A stretch of DNA of 24,391 nucleotides from a virus: IMG/VR virus record IMGVR_UViG_3300047476_002048, positions 1 through 24,391 of that record; one strand, written 5' to 3'. A program made the translations under genes and the position numbers. The notes under the pieces are model-generated. The model did not search any database, was not told the DNA's origin, and saw only the letters and a list, made by a program, of their open reading frames with translations. Shown piece by piece: positions 5,334-13,656 of the stretch. Position 1 is the first letter of the stretch. Every line of letters begins with the position of its first letter.

Positions 5334-5361
5334 GCCAAGAGCCCAAGAGCCCCTACATCGA
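5262..5361. repeat. 32-bp direct repeat of a gene start
   Basis: Positions 5262-5293 and 5330-5361 are the same 32-bp sequence except for one base (G/C in the eighth codon). The repeat distance is 68 bp. Both copies begin exactly at an ATG with its own ribosome-binding site. Confidence 0.9.
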
Positions 5362-5641
5362 CTACGACGAGCCCAGCGAGCCGCAACTGCCCGAGAAGCG
5401 TCTCTTGGTAGCCGTCATCCAGCGAGCCATCATCGACTACTCCGTGCCCATCTACGACCGACCGCACCTTCGGTACTGGGCGTCCGCTTGGCTCTTCTCG
5501 GACTCCCGAGAGGTCATGAGTCTTTACTGGATCTGCGCCCACCTCAGCGACGAACCCGAGTGGTTCCAAGAAGCCATCCGTAAGTCCCTAGAGAACAAAA
5601 AGCCTAGCAAAAACAGCGTTATAGTGAGGGTCGATAAGTGA
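5330..5641 (+). CDS. Hypothetical phage protein (103 aa)
   Basis: The start follows CGGAGGGCCAAAAGTCCC and overlaps the stop of the 23-codon mini-gene. The protein has a polar Pro/Glu-rich N-terminus, then a compact helical core with many aromatic residues (RYWASAWLF, SLYWICAHL, EWFQEAIRK) and a basic tail. No family recognised. It is coupled by GTGA to the next gene and belongs to the VRR-NUC to terminase-small transcription unit. Confidence 0.65.
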   Translation: MSQEPKSPYIDYDEPSEPQLPEKRLLVAVIQRAIIDYSVPIYDRPHLRYWASAWLFSDSREVMSLYWICAHLSDEPEWFQEAIRKSLENKKPSKNSVIVRVDK

Positions 5642-5808
5642 TAGTCGGGCTGGTTCTCCATATCCTCTTCACAACTTTCGCCCTCTGCTATTTGTCAAAG
5701 CAACTACGGGCTCACGGTTTGGCCATCGTGGCGTTAGCAAAGGCGCTCACGCTGACCATAGAGGCTAAGAAGCGCTTAGAGTCTCGGGAGGACGAACGGT
5801 GGAATTAG
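5638..5808 (+). CDS. Small membrane protein (56 aa)
   Basis: The GTG start overlaps the previous stop (GTGA). Residues 2-19 form a hydrophobic membrane segment; a second weakly hydrophobic stretch (28-42) leads to a charged helical tail. It overlaps the start of the 5799 gene by 10 nt, with the GGGAGGACGAAC before that start forming its ribosome-binding site. The topology resembles small phage membrane proteins of the Rz or holin type, but with terminase-type neighbours the role is open. Confidence 0.55.
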   Translation: MIVGLVLHILFTTFALCYLSKQLRAHGLAIVALAKALTLTIEAKKRLESREDERWN

Positions 5809-6260
5809 ACCAGTGCGTCAACTGCACCCGCTGTCTCCAGAGGAAGCCTGGACGCCAGAAGGGCTATCCGTGCGATGAGGGCTTTAAGGTGGTGGTCGTA
5901 AGCCTCCTCGACCTCCTGCGCCGCCTGTTCTCCAAAAAGCGCTGGAGAGAGCTCCGAGGCCGCATAAAGCCAGGAACCCATAAGAGGGTAAAGGTGATTT
6001 ACCGACCTGAGAGACAGAAGCGGCAGAAAGGCCCTTCAGCTTGGCAGACGGCTAAGAGAACCACCGCCCCCTCTGGCCTTGAGATCTCTTCAGAGTCCCC
6101 ACGGATTGTCACCTCGGCCATCTATGGGCCTAACGCCATGGCACGTAACTTCTTCCCGGATGTGCTCGAATGCCCTCGTATAACTCTTACGGAAAAAGAG
6201 GCTCTTCGCCTCACCATTGAAGACCAAAGACACAAGCTTCGAAAGATGTATCGACTATGA
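5799..6260 (+). CDS. Hypothetical basic protein with N-terminal Cys motif (153 aa)
   Basis: GTG start behind CGGGAGGACGAACG. Residues 6-12 read CVNCTRC and another Cys follows at about 24, a possible small zinc-binding knuckle. A hydrophobic stretch (VVVVSLLDLLRRLF) precedes a very basic middle (about 45-85). The C-terminal part is a Glu/Arg-rich helix. It overlaps the terminase-small-like gene by ATGA. A nucleic-acid-binding role is plausible from charge and context only. Confidence 0.6.
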   Translation: MELDQCVNCTRCLQRKPGRQKGYPCDEGFKVVVVSLLDLLRRLFSKKRWRELRGRIKPGTHKRVKVIYRPERQKRQKGPSAWQTAKRTTAPSGLEISSESPRIVTSAIYGPNAMARNFFPDVLECPRITLTEKEALRLTIEDQRHKLRKMYRL

Positions 6261-6820
6261 GCAAGAAGGCGACCGAGAAGTACATTAACCAACTCTTGGG
6301 CGTAGAAGAGCCATTCTCCTCTTCCGTCGAGAAGACCTCTCCGCTGTCCACAGAGCAGCAAAAATTCATCGACGCCTACACGACAAACGGCGGGATAACT
6401 AAAAGCGCCCTGCGCTCCTCTGGCGTCTCTCGCAGCTCTTTAGAACGCTGGAAAACAGAAGACCAAGAGTTCAAGAAGGCCCTAAAGATTGCCGAGGAGC
6501 ACTGGGTCGAAGAGCTCCGCAAGGCCGCATTCATGAGAGCGCAGGCTAAAAGCGACGTCCTCTTGATGTTCCTCTTGAAGGCGATGAAGCCCGAGGAATT
6601 CGATGATGACGTTCGCAAGCAGCAGTTTGTCGGCCTGAATAGTAACCCGGATAGTATACCCGTGAGGGCGACACTCGTGAGGGATAATAATATACTGGTA
6701 CAGAATATCTCCCTGAGCTCTGAGAGGTCGGCAGAGCTGCGAGACATCCTGAAAGAAGAAGATGCGTTAGAGATAGAAGGAGTACCAACACCCCTCCCCG
6801 AAGACGACCCACAGTTCTGA
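6257..6820 (+). CDS. Terminase small subunit-like HTH protein
   Basis: A 187-residue protein. After a variable N-terminus come QQKFIDAYTTNGGITKSALRSSGVSRSSLERWKTEDQEF (about 34-72, given here only as the region) and then a helical block ending in SDVLLMFLLKAMKPEEF. This order, an HTH that looks for a sequence before a conserved hydrophobic helix, is typical of small terminase subunits and related phBC6A51-type phage HTH proteins. The role would be recognition of phage DNA for packaging. No large terminase gene is visible in this window. It closes the + strand unit and ends at the shared hairpin at 6823-6879. Alternative: a transcription regulator of the same fold. Confidence 0.65.
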   Translation: MSKKATEKYINQLLGVEEPFSSSVEKTSPLSTEQQKFIDAYTTNGGITKSALRSSGVSRSSLERWKTEDQEFKKALKIAEEHWVEELRKAAFMRAQAKSDVLLMFLLKAMKPEEFDDDVRKQQFVGLNSNPDSIPVRATLVRDNNILVQNISLSSERSAELRDILKEEDALEIEGVPTPLPEDDPQF

Positions 6821-6822
6821 TA

Positions 6823-6879
6823 ATCATAAAGCCTCCTAGAGAACACACATACTCAGTATCCTCCAAGAGGCTTTATGAT
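6823..6879. terminator. Bidirectional terminator-like hairpin between convergent genes
   Basis: ATCATAAAGCCTC (6823-6835) is the exact reverse complement of GAGGCTTTATGAT (6867-6879). The 31-nt loop contains a smaller dyad, ATACT-C-AGTAT. The A- and T-runs in the stem serve both directions. It sits 3 bp after the terminase-small-like gene and 11 bp after the helicase stop on the other strand, the expected place for a shared terminator. The long loop is unusual. Confidence 0.65.
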
Positions 6880-6889
6880 GTCAACGAAA

Positions 6890-9160
6890 TTAGAACGGGC
6901 AGTCGCCGTCCTCATCCACTGAGGCAAACACGTCATTCGTGACTCGAATGCCCGAAAACCCTCGTCGATTGCTCCGTCGATCCTTCCTCTTCACAAGCGT
7001 TGGATGAGACGAAATCTCCTGGAAGAACCGCTGCTTATGCTTCGAATGGCGACCTGAGTCCTTGCACCACTCTTTGTACGAGGCCCACAGGTCATCGCCC
7101 GTAACGAAGCTATGATCCATATCAGTGACTTCTATGCACTCCGAAACATATCCTTGGACGCTATCCAACTGTTCGGTGATTTCCTGTATGGCCTCTAACC
7201 CCTTTCGTGCTGTGAACAACTTATCGCCTCGCATGAGCCTTCTGGCCCCTACGAGCGCCCAGTTGAAGATGCCCTGGGTTTCCTGCGCCAACCGCTCCTT
7301 CAGCCCCGTGTCCTCTTGCCCCAGGAAGCTCTTCCAGAACGGAAACACCACCATTCTATTAGTCAGAGCATTCTCATCGTTCAGAAAGTTTGGCAGCTTG
7401 TTACACACAAAGGCTATCTTTACGCCGAGCCGTTGGAACACAACGGTTTGGCCCTTTCTATTTATCCCTACCGGATCATTACTCGCCAACGACTTGATGC
7501 GCTCAGTAGCCACGCCCATGCGGTCTAAAGAGGCTCTCTCCGCATCCTGGAACACGCACAGCTTTCGGCCCATGAGATTCTCAAGTCCGAAGTCGCTTCC
7601 GATAAGAGAGAGCGAGGTCGACGCCGTGTTCTCCCGGCCCACGATGTTCTCGATGACCGAAGCGAGCGTACTCTTCCCGGCTCTCGAAGCCCCTTTGAAC
7701 ACTGCGAACTTCTCCATGCTGCAAGAGGTCAAAAGGCAGTACCCCATCCACAAACGAAGAGACTCGATGAGCTCTGCGTCTCCGTCCCAGATGTTCTCTA
7801 AGAACTTAAGAAACTCAGGGCACTCTCCGTTCTCAACGTACACCATGGGCAAAGAGTGGAAACAGAACCACTCCTTCTGATGCGGAAGTAACTCGCCCGT
7901 CGACACATCGAGAATTCCGTTCTTCACCGTGATGAAGTCCGTACCCTCGACACCATCTTTACGCCAGCACACGTCAGGTATTCCGTGTGGCTTCGAGAGC
8001 TCCATCTTCACAATCTTTCGCACATCGGAGAACATCGAAGCTTTTATGGTCTGGGTAACCTCTTGCGGCATGTCACGGAAGATAAGGCTTTCAATTGTGC
8101 CATCCGTGATAACTCTCCACATTTTCTTTTCTGTGTCATAATGTACAAATTGCCCATCGAAACAATCGACCGTGCCCTTCATTCGCTCAATGAACACTCG
8201 AGCGTTATGCACCGCATGCTTTTTCGAGTACGCCAATACAGGTTTCTCTTCCACCACTACTGGCTCCTCATCAAACACATGCTCTATCGACATATTCCCT
8301 TGGCCTCGCTGGGCATACTTGAACGCATTCTTCACTTTGTCCGCCAACTCTTTTGTGCCCCATGGCGGGCTGCATCGAGGATTATACTCCTCGCCCATCA
8401 GGTCGAATACCTGTCGCTGAGACAATCCGTAGTCTCGGCACATCATAGCAGCCTTCAGAGTTTGCAGGTCTCCTCCTCCCCCTTCGATTGCCGGAGGGAA
8501 TGAGCGCAGAGCGAGTCGTGCGGCGTGAAGGTCTAAGTCTCCGCCACGCTTGTCTTCTTCTTTCTTCCTCTCTACGGGGCGAGGAGTGGAGGTCATCTCG
8601 TCAACTATCCACTGAGGGAGCTCATCTGCCTCTTCGAGAGCATCGAGGAGGTCCAAGCCACGGTCGAACGTGTACATCCCCTCGCCGCTCTGATGCACCG
8701 ATGGCCACGTGACTACTTGGTTGCCGCCGTCGGCTAAGATGTCGACGCCCTTAAATATTCTTGCAGCACTACTACGGCTCTTTAGATCTCCCGTGACAGA
8801 CGACGGATAGCGATAGTACAGATGCATACCGCCGCTTGGGCTTCGCTCGATTATTGGATTGCCGAGATGCATCTCGTGCTCGTCGTACCAACCCGGCTCG
8901 TCGATATCGACGCACACAAGCCTTGATGCCTTTCCGGTCACAAGCCCAATGTTACAGCCACCTTCTTTTGCCCAGACTCGCTCGAGTTCACGGGACAACT
9001 CTTCCCACGTCTGCTTTTTCTTTTGCCATCCGTACTGTGTCGGAGCTTTCCCTCGCTTTACGGAGTTCTGACACTTTGCACTATGAACTGCGATTATCTG
9101 CAGTCCTTGAGCGACGTATTTTTCTGCCACCTCGAAGAGTAGCTCTTTTAATTGGTCCAT
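6890..9160 (-). CDS. Prim-Pol / SF3 (D5-like) primase-helicase
   Basis: A 756-residue fusion. The N-terminal bifunctional primase-polymerase domain (about 10-190) shows VDID (D85, D87) and SPSGGMH (107-113), the catalytic acid pair and the S/GGxH nucleotide motif. A helical primase C-terminal segment follows (about 208-285, IEGGGGD and NPRCSPPW). A D5_N/SF3 helicase comes next: Walker A GASRAGKST (490-498), Walker B VFQDAE (536-541), and a sensor/motif C region with CNKLPNF (586-592). It should prime and unwind DNA at the origin, like P4 alpha or VapE-type proteins. The ATG was chosen for GGGTGAGG six nt upstream; a GTG four codons earlier is the alternative. It lies 18 bp after its upstream partner. 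Confidence 0.92.
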   Translation of the reverse strand: MDQLKELLFEVAEKYVAQGLQIIAVHSAKCQNSVKRGKAPTQYGWQKKKQTWEELSRELERVWAKEGGCNIGLVTGKASRLVCVDIDEPGWYDEHEMHLGNPIIERSPSGGMHLYYRYPSSVTGDLKSRSSAARIFKGVDILADGGNQVVTWPSVHQSGEGMYTFDRGLDLLDALEEADELPQWIVDEMTSTPRPVERKKEEDKRGGDLDLHAARLALRSFPPAIEGGGGDLQTLKAAMMCRDYGLSQRQVFDLMGEEYNPRCSPPWGTKELADKVKNAFKYAQRGQGNMSIEHVFDEEPVVVEEKPVLAYSKKHAVHNARVFIERMKGTVDCFDGQFVHYDTEKKMWRVITDGTIESLIFRDMPQEVTQTIKASMFSDVRKIVKMELSKPHGIPDVCWRKDGVEGTDFITVKNGILDVSTGELLPHQKEWFCFHSLPMVYVENGECPEFLKFLENIWDGDAELIESLRLWMGYCLLTSCSMEKFAVFKGASRAGKSTLASVIENIVGRENTASTSLSLIGSDFGLENLMGRKLCVFQDAERASLDRMGVATERIKSLASNDPVGINRKGQTVVFQRLGVKIAFVCNKLPNFLNDENALTNRMVVFPFWKSFLGQEDTGLKERLAQETQGIFNWALVGARRLMRGDKLFTARKGLEAIQEITEQLDSVQGYVSECIEVTDMDHSFVTGDDLWASYKEWCKDSGRHSKHKQRFFQEISSHPTLVKRKDRRSNRRGFSGIRVTNDVFASVDEDGDCPF

Positions 9161-9178
9161 GGTTTGCCTCACCCTACA

Positions 9179-9700
9179 CTATTCTTTGCCGACTTCGTCT
9201 TCGGCCTCTACAAGCACCGTAGCTACCTTCGTCTTTTTTTTGTAATCACGCACTGGTTTATTTTTGTTATATCGCCAAAGAGTCCCAACTTCGTCGGTTC
9301 TTTGGAAACCACGTTTGTCTGTCTGAGCATAGAAGTCCAATTTGTTGTTCTTCTTTCGCTCAGCGACGAACTCTTTTTTTTCAAGGCGATACAGTCGTAC
9401 TGCCTCCAGTTTGTCTTCGTAATCCTTAAGACGATCTAGCCCTACTGAGTCCGCGATCTCTTGCCATAGGAGATTGATGGCATGAAGTATGAGATCGTTG
9501 CGAGAGATTCCGAAGTGAAGGCACAAAATATTCATGTAGTGCTCAGTCTCTTCAGATAGTTTGAGCTCCGTTCGAATTTTAACGACGTTCCATAATTTCT
9601 TCCTGAACGAGCGTGGAAGCTCTGGCACCTTAACGCCACGACCAAGCTCCTCGAGCTTCGGAGTCCTTTCCTTGAAGTGCTGCTTAAGCCCCTTTGGCAT
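9179..9700 (-). CDS. Basic hypothetical protein upstream of primase-helicase (173 aa)
   Basis: The start has a good site, CAAAGGTGAAAAATG. The protein is strongly charged and Lys-rich, with a helical segment LSEETEHYMNILCLHFGISRNDLILHA region (about 49-75) that has a weak resemblance to ribbon-helix-helix or other small DNA-binding folds, and a Lys-rich C-terminal half. It is the first gene of a two-gene - strand operon with the Prim-Pol/helicase. It may be a replication accessory or regulator. A TGTCAAC motif lies 19 bp upstream of its start, in the divergent control region. Confidence 0.6.
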   Translation of the reverse strand: MPKGLKQHFKERTPKLEELGRGVKVPELPRSFRKKLWNVVKIRTELKLSEETEHYMNILCLHFGISRNDLILHAINLLWQEIADSVGLDRLKDYEDKLEAVRLYRLEKKEFVAERKKNNKLDFYAQTDKRGFQRTDEVGTLWRYNKNKPVRDYKKKTKVATVLVEAEDEVGKE

Positions 9701-9747
9701 TTTTCACCTTTGCAAACGTGTCAACTTTTGATACCACGGAGATACCC
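9701..9747. promoter_or_regulatory. Divergent control region between replication operons
   Basis: The 47-bp gap separates the - strand primase operon from the + strand helicase operon. It contains TGTCAACTTTTGATAC (9719-9734), two half-sites of the motif found in the origin and in the 16419-16465 operator. The gap is too short for two ordinary promoters placed back to back, so promoters may lie inside the coding ends or overlap. No clear -10 pair is seen. Confidence 0.4.
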
Positions 9748-11025
9748 ATGTCGCTATACAAATATCAGCTTGAGGGAATAGAGAAACTTTTTTCCATCGT
9801 CACCGAGCGTGATGAGAGGGCTGCGATGCTGTGCGACCCTCCGGGTGCAGGAAAAACTCCGCAAGCTATTGGGCTACTCAATCGACTAAAGGGCCGCAGC
9901 GCTCTCATAGTTTGTCCGGCAAGTCTTAAAGAGAACTGGAAGCGAGAGGTTCAGAAATGGTCCTGCTATCCTCTTACAGTCCAGGTAGTTAACTCATCGT
10001 CAGAAAAGCTCGATGGTTCCGATGTTACCATCGTGTCGTACAACCTTGCTGTTAGAATACATGAAGCGCTCTGCCAGCGCTCTTACGATCTGCTCGTGTG
10101 CGATGAGTCGCATCTTCTAAAGTCTGCAAGCTCTCAAACCGCTCGCATTGTTCTGGTGCCTCTGTGGTCTCGTTGCACGTATCGACTACTCATGACTGGA
10201 ACACCGTTACCAAATGGAAGAGCAGTGGAGGCATATACCTCTTTCTCTCGATGCTGCCGTGAACACTTTGGCAGCTGGGAGGCATTCAAGAATCGCTACT
10301 GCGTTGAAGAGCGCACAAGATGGGGCGTGAGCTATCCACACTCAAAGAATCTCACGGAGCTCAAAGAGTTCTCCCGCCCATTCATGGTGCGCCGCACAAA
10401 AGCAGAAGTGCTCGGAGAGCTCCCTGGGCTTGTGCGGCAGAATGTCTACATTCGCCTCTCAGAGCTCGATGTGTTTTCCGCTGAAGAGGGCATCGACGTC
10501 GATGCGATTGTCGAAGCAGTGGAGAACGGAGTGCCGCTCGAGAGCGAACATATAACAACGGTTCGAAGAAAACTTGCGATGCTCAAAGCTCCAATGATTG
10601 TCGAAGCTATCAAAGATGCGCTTGAAGAAGTTGAGCAATTAGTGGTTTTCGTGCACCACCGAGAGCTCTATCAGCATCTCATGGAAAATATTTCTGATGC
10701 AGTTGGAATTAACGGGTTGACACATCCAACAGAAAGACAGCAGAATGTTGATACTTTCCAAAGCGGAAAGGCGAAGGTGTTTGTCGCTTCGTTGAAAGCA
10801 GCAAATACAGGGCTAACGCTCACAAAAGCGCACACTCTGTTTATGGCTGAATATGATTGGGTTCCCTCGACCAACGAACAGGCGGAAGGGAGAATCTTTC
10901 GTGTTACGCAGAATGAAATTTGTCGGGTGAAGTATCTTGTAGCCGCTGACAGTCTGGACGAAAAGGTCTTGAAGGTCGTGCAAAGAAAACAACGTCAAAT
11001 TGAAAAAGCATTAGGCGCAACATGA
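9748..11025 (+). CDS. SNF2-type DEAD/DEAH helicase
   Basis: A 425-residue superfamily 2 ATPase. Seen in order: an N-terminal LYKYQLEGI Q-region (3-11), Walker A DPPGAGKT (30-37), motif Ia IVCPASL, motif II DESH (119-122), motif III LLMTGTPLPN (147-156), and in the C-terminal lobe ASLKAANTGLTLT and motif VI QAEGRIFR (378-385). These are the marks of SNF2/SMARCAL1-like phage helicases, which remodel or anneal replication intermediates. The ATG follows CACGGAGATACCC; an upstream in-frame start at 9694 would overlap the divergent gene. Its stop overlaps the next start (ATGA). It opens the long early operon. Confidence 0.92.
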   Translation: MSLYKYQLEGIEKLFSIVTERDERAAMLCDPPGAGKTPQAIGLLNRLKGRSALIVCPASLKENWKREVQKWSCYPLTVQVVNSSSEKLDGSDVTIVSYNLAVRIHEALCQRSYDLLVCDESHLLKSASSQTARIVLVPLWSRCTYRLLMTGTPLPNGRAVEAYTSFSRCCREHFGSWEAFKNRYCVEERTRWGVSYPHSKNLTELKEFSRPFMVRRTKAEVLGELPGLVRQNVYIRLSELDVFSAEEGIDVDAIVEAVENGVPLESEHITTVRRKLAMLKAPMIVEAIKDALEEVEQLVVFVHHRELYQHLMENISDAVGINGLTHPTERQQNVDTFQSGKAKVFVASLKAANTGLTLTKAHTLFMAEYDWVPSTNEQAEGRIFRVTQNEICRVKYLVAADSLDEKVLKVVQRKQRQIEKALGAT

Positions 11026-11615
11026 GAAAACGATCGAGCGGCAAACCCCAAACGGACGTTGGTATATCGGCAAGTAAAATTGTCGATGTCGTGTCACGTT
11101 TCGCACTGCTTCATGCGTACGGAGTTGGGTTGGATGTTTTCAGGCAGCTCCCGGAGCAACAGAGGATGCGAGGAATCGAATATGCGAAGTGGATGTTAGC
11201 ATTCGCTCTCGACGATGAGATTGACTCGGCATACTTGTTCTTCAAAGCATTGCATTGCGATCGCTTTAAGCCGAAAGCGGAAAACTTCGTGTGTAGCGCA
11301 TACTTGGAATACATGTATGGGTATTGGAGGCGATTATCAGGGACGTGCGAGAAGGATGTGCCGCTTGGCGCATACATCGTCGCAGGTCTTCTTAGCGGTC
11401 AGCGCATCTTCTTTACCAAGAAAAGTAAGCCAGGTTTCTACATGACGATTCCCATTAAGCGCCGTACGGCGATGGAGGGATATTTGGAACGGCACTTTGA
11501 CTTCAAGCGTTGGCCTGAAGAGAAGTTTCAGTTTAGAGAATTAGATGATCGAGTAGGCGAAGTGGAGAATTCGCTCCAGAGCGCCGATGCGGTCGAACAA
11601 AAGAAGGAAGAATAG
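11022..11615 (+). CDS. Hypothetical protein (197 aa)
   Basis: It overlaps the SNF2 helicase stop by ATGA. The first 20 residues are basic; then a helical domain rich in aromatics (about 25-115) with Cys at two positions, and a Lys/Glu-rich C-terminal tail. No motif recognised. Placed between the helicase and the ssDNA-binding-type gene with overlaps or 1-bp gaps, it is likely a replication accessory, inferred from position only. Confidence 0.65.
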   Translation: MRKRSSGKPQTDVGISASKIVDVVSRFALLHAYGVGLDVFRQLPEQQRMRGIEYAKWMLAFALDDEIDSAYLFFKALHCDRFKPKAENFVCSAYLEYMYGYWRRLSGTCEKDVPLGAYIVAGLLSGQRIFFTKKSKPGFYMTIPIKRRTAMEGYLERHFDFKRWPEEKFQFRELDDRVGEVENSLQSADAVEQKKEE

Positions 11616-11616
11616 T

Positions 11617-12174
11617 ATGGCAAGTGAATTTGGCGAAAAGATGACTACTCCAACAGGACGTGTATCTTTCCCGTATGTTTTCGAGAAGGCAAAGTCTCTT
11701 GAAGCAGGAAAGGAAGGAAAGTATGAGATTACTCTCTACATTCCTAAGACAGAGGACATCTCAGCTCTTCGCAAGAACCTTGAGACGGTCGCTCGCAAAG
11801 CGTTCGGAGCAAAGTTCGTTTCGCTCGAAAAGCTTAAGCACCCACCAATCAAGGATGGCGACGAGAAAGACCCAAGTGACCCAGCATACGGGCACTGGAT
11901 CATTCGTGCCAAGAGCGCCAAGCGTCCAGTAGTAGTAGATGCTTCACGCACACCAATTGAGTCGAAAGACGCTCTCTACGGTGGATGCTATGGTCGCATC
12001 AACATAACACCTGCAAGCTACCAGATCCCAACGGGCTGGGGCGTAACAATGTATTTGAACGCCGTGCAGAAGGTGAAGGATGGCGAACGATTTGGCGGCG
12101 GCGGAGTAAGCGCTGAAGACGTTTTTGAGGCTCTTGCGGTTGGCGAACCAGTAAGCATCGAGGATAACTTCTAA
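11617..12174 (+). CDS. DUF2815 ssDNA-binding-type protein
   Basis: A 185-residue protein. The features fit DUF2815: TPTGRVSFPYVFEKA near the start, ITLYIPK strand, a central KHPPIKDGDEK loop, GHWIIRAKS, then YGGCYGRINITP and a GWGVTMYLNAVQKVKDGERFGG block, ending with acidic residues and a final Phe. The family is related to phage single-strand DNA-binding proteins such as T7 gp2.5, whose acidic, Phe-ending tail recruits partners. An in-frame upstream ATG at 11587 lies inside the previous gene; the ATG after GAAGGAAGAATAGT is preferred. It is coupled to the next gene by TAATG. Confidence 0.85.
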   Translation: MASEFGEKMTTPTGRVSFPYVFEKAKSLEAGKEGKYEITLYIPKTEDISALRKNLETVARKAFGAKFVSLEKLKHPPIKDGDEKDPSDPAYGHWIIRAKSAKRPVVVDASRTPIESKDALYGGCYGRINITPASYQIPTGWGVTMYLNAVQKVKDGERFGGGGVSAEDVFEALAVGEPVSIEDNF

Positions 12175-12581
12175 TGCAAAAGAAACCATTCGTGCTGTAC
12201 AAGATGAAGAAGGCCGCAACGATGGCTAAATACCGTCGGATGCTGGCCCCAATGCAAAAGCAAGTCACGCAGTGCGAATGGTTTGAGCCGCATCCTGGGA
12301 CATCTCCCGAGAGTGCTCTCGGGATTGCGGTTCTCCAACGTGCGGTGCTCGACATAATTACTCCAGGCGTTCCTGAACGAGATAGACATAGTGCTATGGA
12401 ATGGATATCTGGAAACTTCGGGGAAGAATATGAGCGTGATTATGCTCTGTCATTCTCTCGGATTGTCGAAGGGTTCACAAACATCGGAGTTGAAGAGTTC
12501 CGTACGAAAATTTTCTCTTTCGCCGCAAAGGCGCAAGAGAAGCAGGAAGTTGCAGATGGTTTCAGATTCCAGCGCAGTTAG
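12174..12581 (+). CDS. Hypothetical protein (135 aa)
   Basis: The start ATG shares its A with the previous stop (TAATG). The N-terminus is Lys-rich; the rest is helical with a WISGNFGEEYERDYALSF stretch. In location and look it resembles small phage proteins whose genes sit between an SSB and a nuclease. No motif for catalysis is visible and I do not recognise a family. Confidence 0.65.
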   Translation: MQKKPFVLYKMKKAATMAKYRRMLAPMQKQVTQCEWFEPHPGTSPESALGIAVLQRAVLDIITPGVPERDRHSAMEWISGNFGEEYERDYALSFSRIVEGFTNIGVEEFRTKIFSFAAKAQEKQEVADGFRFQRS

Positions 12582-12771
12582 TGACAAGTACGTTATGCGA
12601 TGCCCACGATGTCAGTGGGTGAGCGTAACCAAGGTGGCTGGCACCGTTCTTTACATCGGCCTCTCAATGGAACCAATGGGGGACCATTTCGTATGTACTA
12701 ATCCAGCGTGTAATGTCGAGAGGATTTATGGCGAGAACGGAGTGGTCCTTCTCAAAGAGAAGAAAGCCTAG
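12556..12771 (+). CDS. Zinc-ribbon-like protein (71 aa)
   Basis: Two cysteine pairs, CPRC at residues 17-20 and CTNPAC near 50-55, separated by about 30 residues, form a plausible zinc ribbon. It starts at the ATG after AGCAGGAAGTTGCAG within the end of the previous gene (26-nt overlap), in a different frame. An earlier start would read deep inside the 12174 gene. Unknown function, possibly nucleic-acid or protein binding. Confidence 0.65.
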   Translation: MVSDSSAVSDKYVMRCPRCQWVSVTKVAGTVLYIGLSMEPMGDHFVCTNPACNVERIYGENGVVLLKEKKA

Positions 12772-12916
12772 AAGTTACTACGAGCTTTCTAACGGAAGCA
12801 GAGTAACCGTGTCGTGGTGGAAGGCAATCATCATACGAGTGCTCGGAGAGCGAGTCATGAGCACCAACACCGCAACTATCTACAAGTTCAGAGGAGTCTT
12901 TTATGTCCTTAAATAA
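12728..12916 (+). CDS. Small basic protein (62 aa)
   Basis: It overlaps the zinc-ribbon gene by 44 nt, with GAGAGGATTT before the ATG. The protein is basic with a hydrophobic patch (SWWKAIIIRVL) and a strand-rich end (TATIYKFRGVFYVLK). The overlap is longer than others in the operon, so it is less certain. The frame continues into the region upstream of the 12903 gene. Confidence 0.5.
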   Translation: MARTEWSFSKRRKPRSYYELSNGSRVTVSWWKAIIIRVLGERVMSTNTATIYKFRGVFYVLK

Positions 12917-13019
12917 ACAAGAGTACACAGAGATGAAGGATGTAGCGATTCTTCTCTTCTTCTTCGGCTTCTCGGTGTTCATGCCAGTGCTGATGTTTGT
13001 GTGGTTGATAGCTCAATGA
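12903..13019 (+). CDS. Single-pass membrane microprotein (38 aa)
   Basis: AGAGGAGTCTTTTATG gives a good start. Residues about 14-36 are a membrane segment made almost wholly of Ile, Leu, Phe, Val and Met, after a short charged N-terminus. It is coupled by ATGA to the next gene. Function unknown. Confidence 0.6.
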   Translation: MSLNKQEYTEMKDVAILLFFFGFSVFMPVLMFVWLIAQ

Positions 13020-13285
13020 AAAGGGCGCGGGCGGTCTTTCGAGGAGTGTATGAAGGCAAGCCGTTCACATACGTTGACCCAGAAGGCACGGAAGGCTCTT
13101 TCTACCTCACTGAGTGGCGAGAGTTTACGTGGAGCGACGGGAACTACGGCTGCGATTGCAACCGAGCGTATCTGATAGGCAAACATAAGATGGAGTGCGG
13201 CGACACAATAAAGCTGGATGAGATATCTCCAGTCGACCCAGAGTTTGCCGAGTGGGGAATATATTTAGACGAGGTAGAGCAATGA
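13016..13285 (+). CDS. Hypothetical protein (89 aa)
   Basis: It starts in an ATGA overlap with the 12903 membrane gene. Strand-rich, aromatic and acidic (SFYLTEWREFTWSDG), with a Cys-Asp-Cys pair (GCDCNRAYLIG) and another Cys, so a metal-binding site is conceivable. Its stop overlaps the next start (ATGA). No family recognised. Confidence 0.65.
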   Translation: MKRARAVFRGVYEGKPFTYVDPEGTEGSFYLTEWREFTWSDGNYGCDCNRAYLIGKHKMECGDTIKLDEISPVDPEFAEWGIYLDEVEQ

Positions 13286-13656
13286 AAGTAATAGTAGTCA
13301 GAGCGCATGATAAGCAGATAAAGGGAGCCAATCCTTTTGTTGTGGGAGTTTTTTCAAGCCATGAGAAAGCCGATTCGGAGATAGAGTATCTTGGGGAGCG
13401 ATATGCCAATGCGTATCACTTTAGCCGCACTGAGTGCGAGGTGGATAAACGAGAGGTTGGCCAAAGCGAACCAGAGGTCTCCCTCGAGGAGCGTGTCGAA
13501 GCTCTCGAGCAGTACATGAACGTGGCGCAGATGAAAATAATGAGACTTCAAAACGCAGTGCAGTCACTCACGTTTAATGTGCGTGGGCAGCTGGGCGATG
13601 AGAGAACGAGAAGTATAATGGAAGATGTAATGAAAGGATTTGGGAGGCATAAGTAA
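13282..13656 (+). CDS. Hypothetical protein with C-terminal coiled coil (124 aa)
   Basis: The N-terminal 55 residues look like a small phage domain of the type with 'VVGVFSSHEKADSEIEYL' followed by a polar strand, seen in many short phage proteins. Residues 70-105 form a heptad-like helix (LEERVEALEQYMN) that may oligomerise. The start is the ATG in an ATGA overlap; an earlier in-frame start at 13252 would lie in the previous gene. Unknown function. Confidence 0.65.
   Translation: MKVIVVRAHDKQIKGANPFVVGVFSSHEKADSEIEYLGERYANAYHFSRTECEVDKREVGQSEPEVSLEERVEALEQYMNVAQMKIMRLQNAVQSLTFNVRGQLGDERTRSIMEDVMKGFGRHK

Noticed and set aside
6546-6866. 106-codon - strand frame with a hydrophobic start and possible lipobox
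   Set aside because: It is antisense to the terminase-small-like gene and runs through the terminator hairpin, with no ribosome-binding site at its start.
7125-7880. 251-codon + strand frame opposite the primase-helicase
   Set aside because: It is antisense to a gene with clear catalytic motifs and has no family signature; typical shadow frame.
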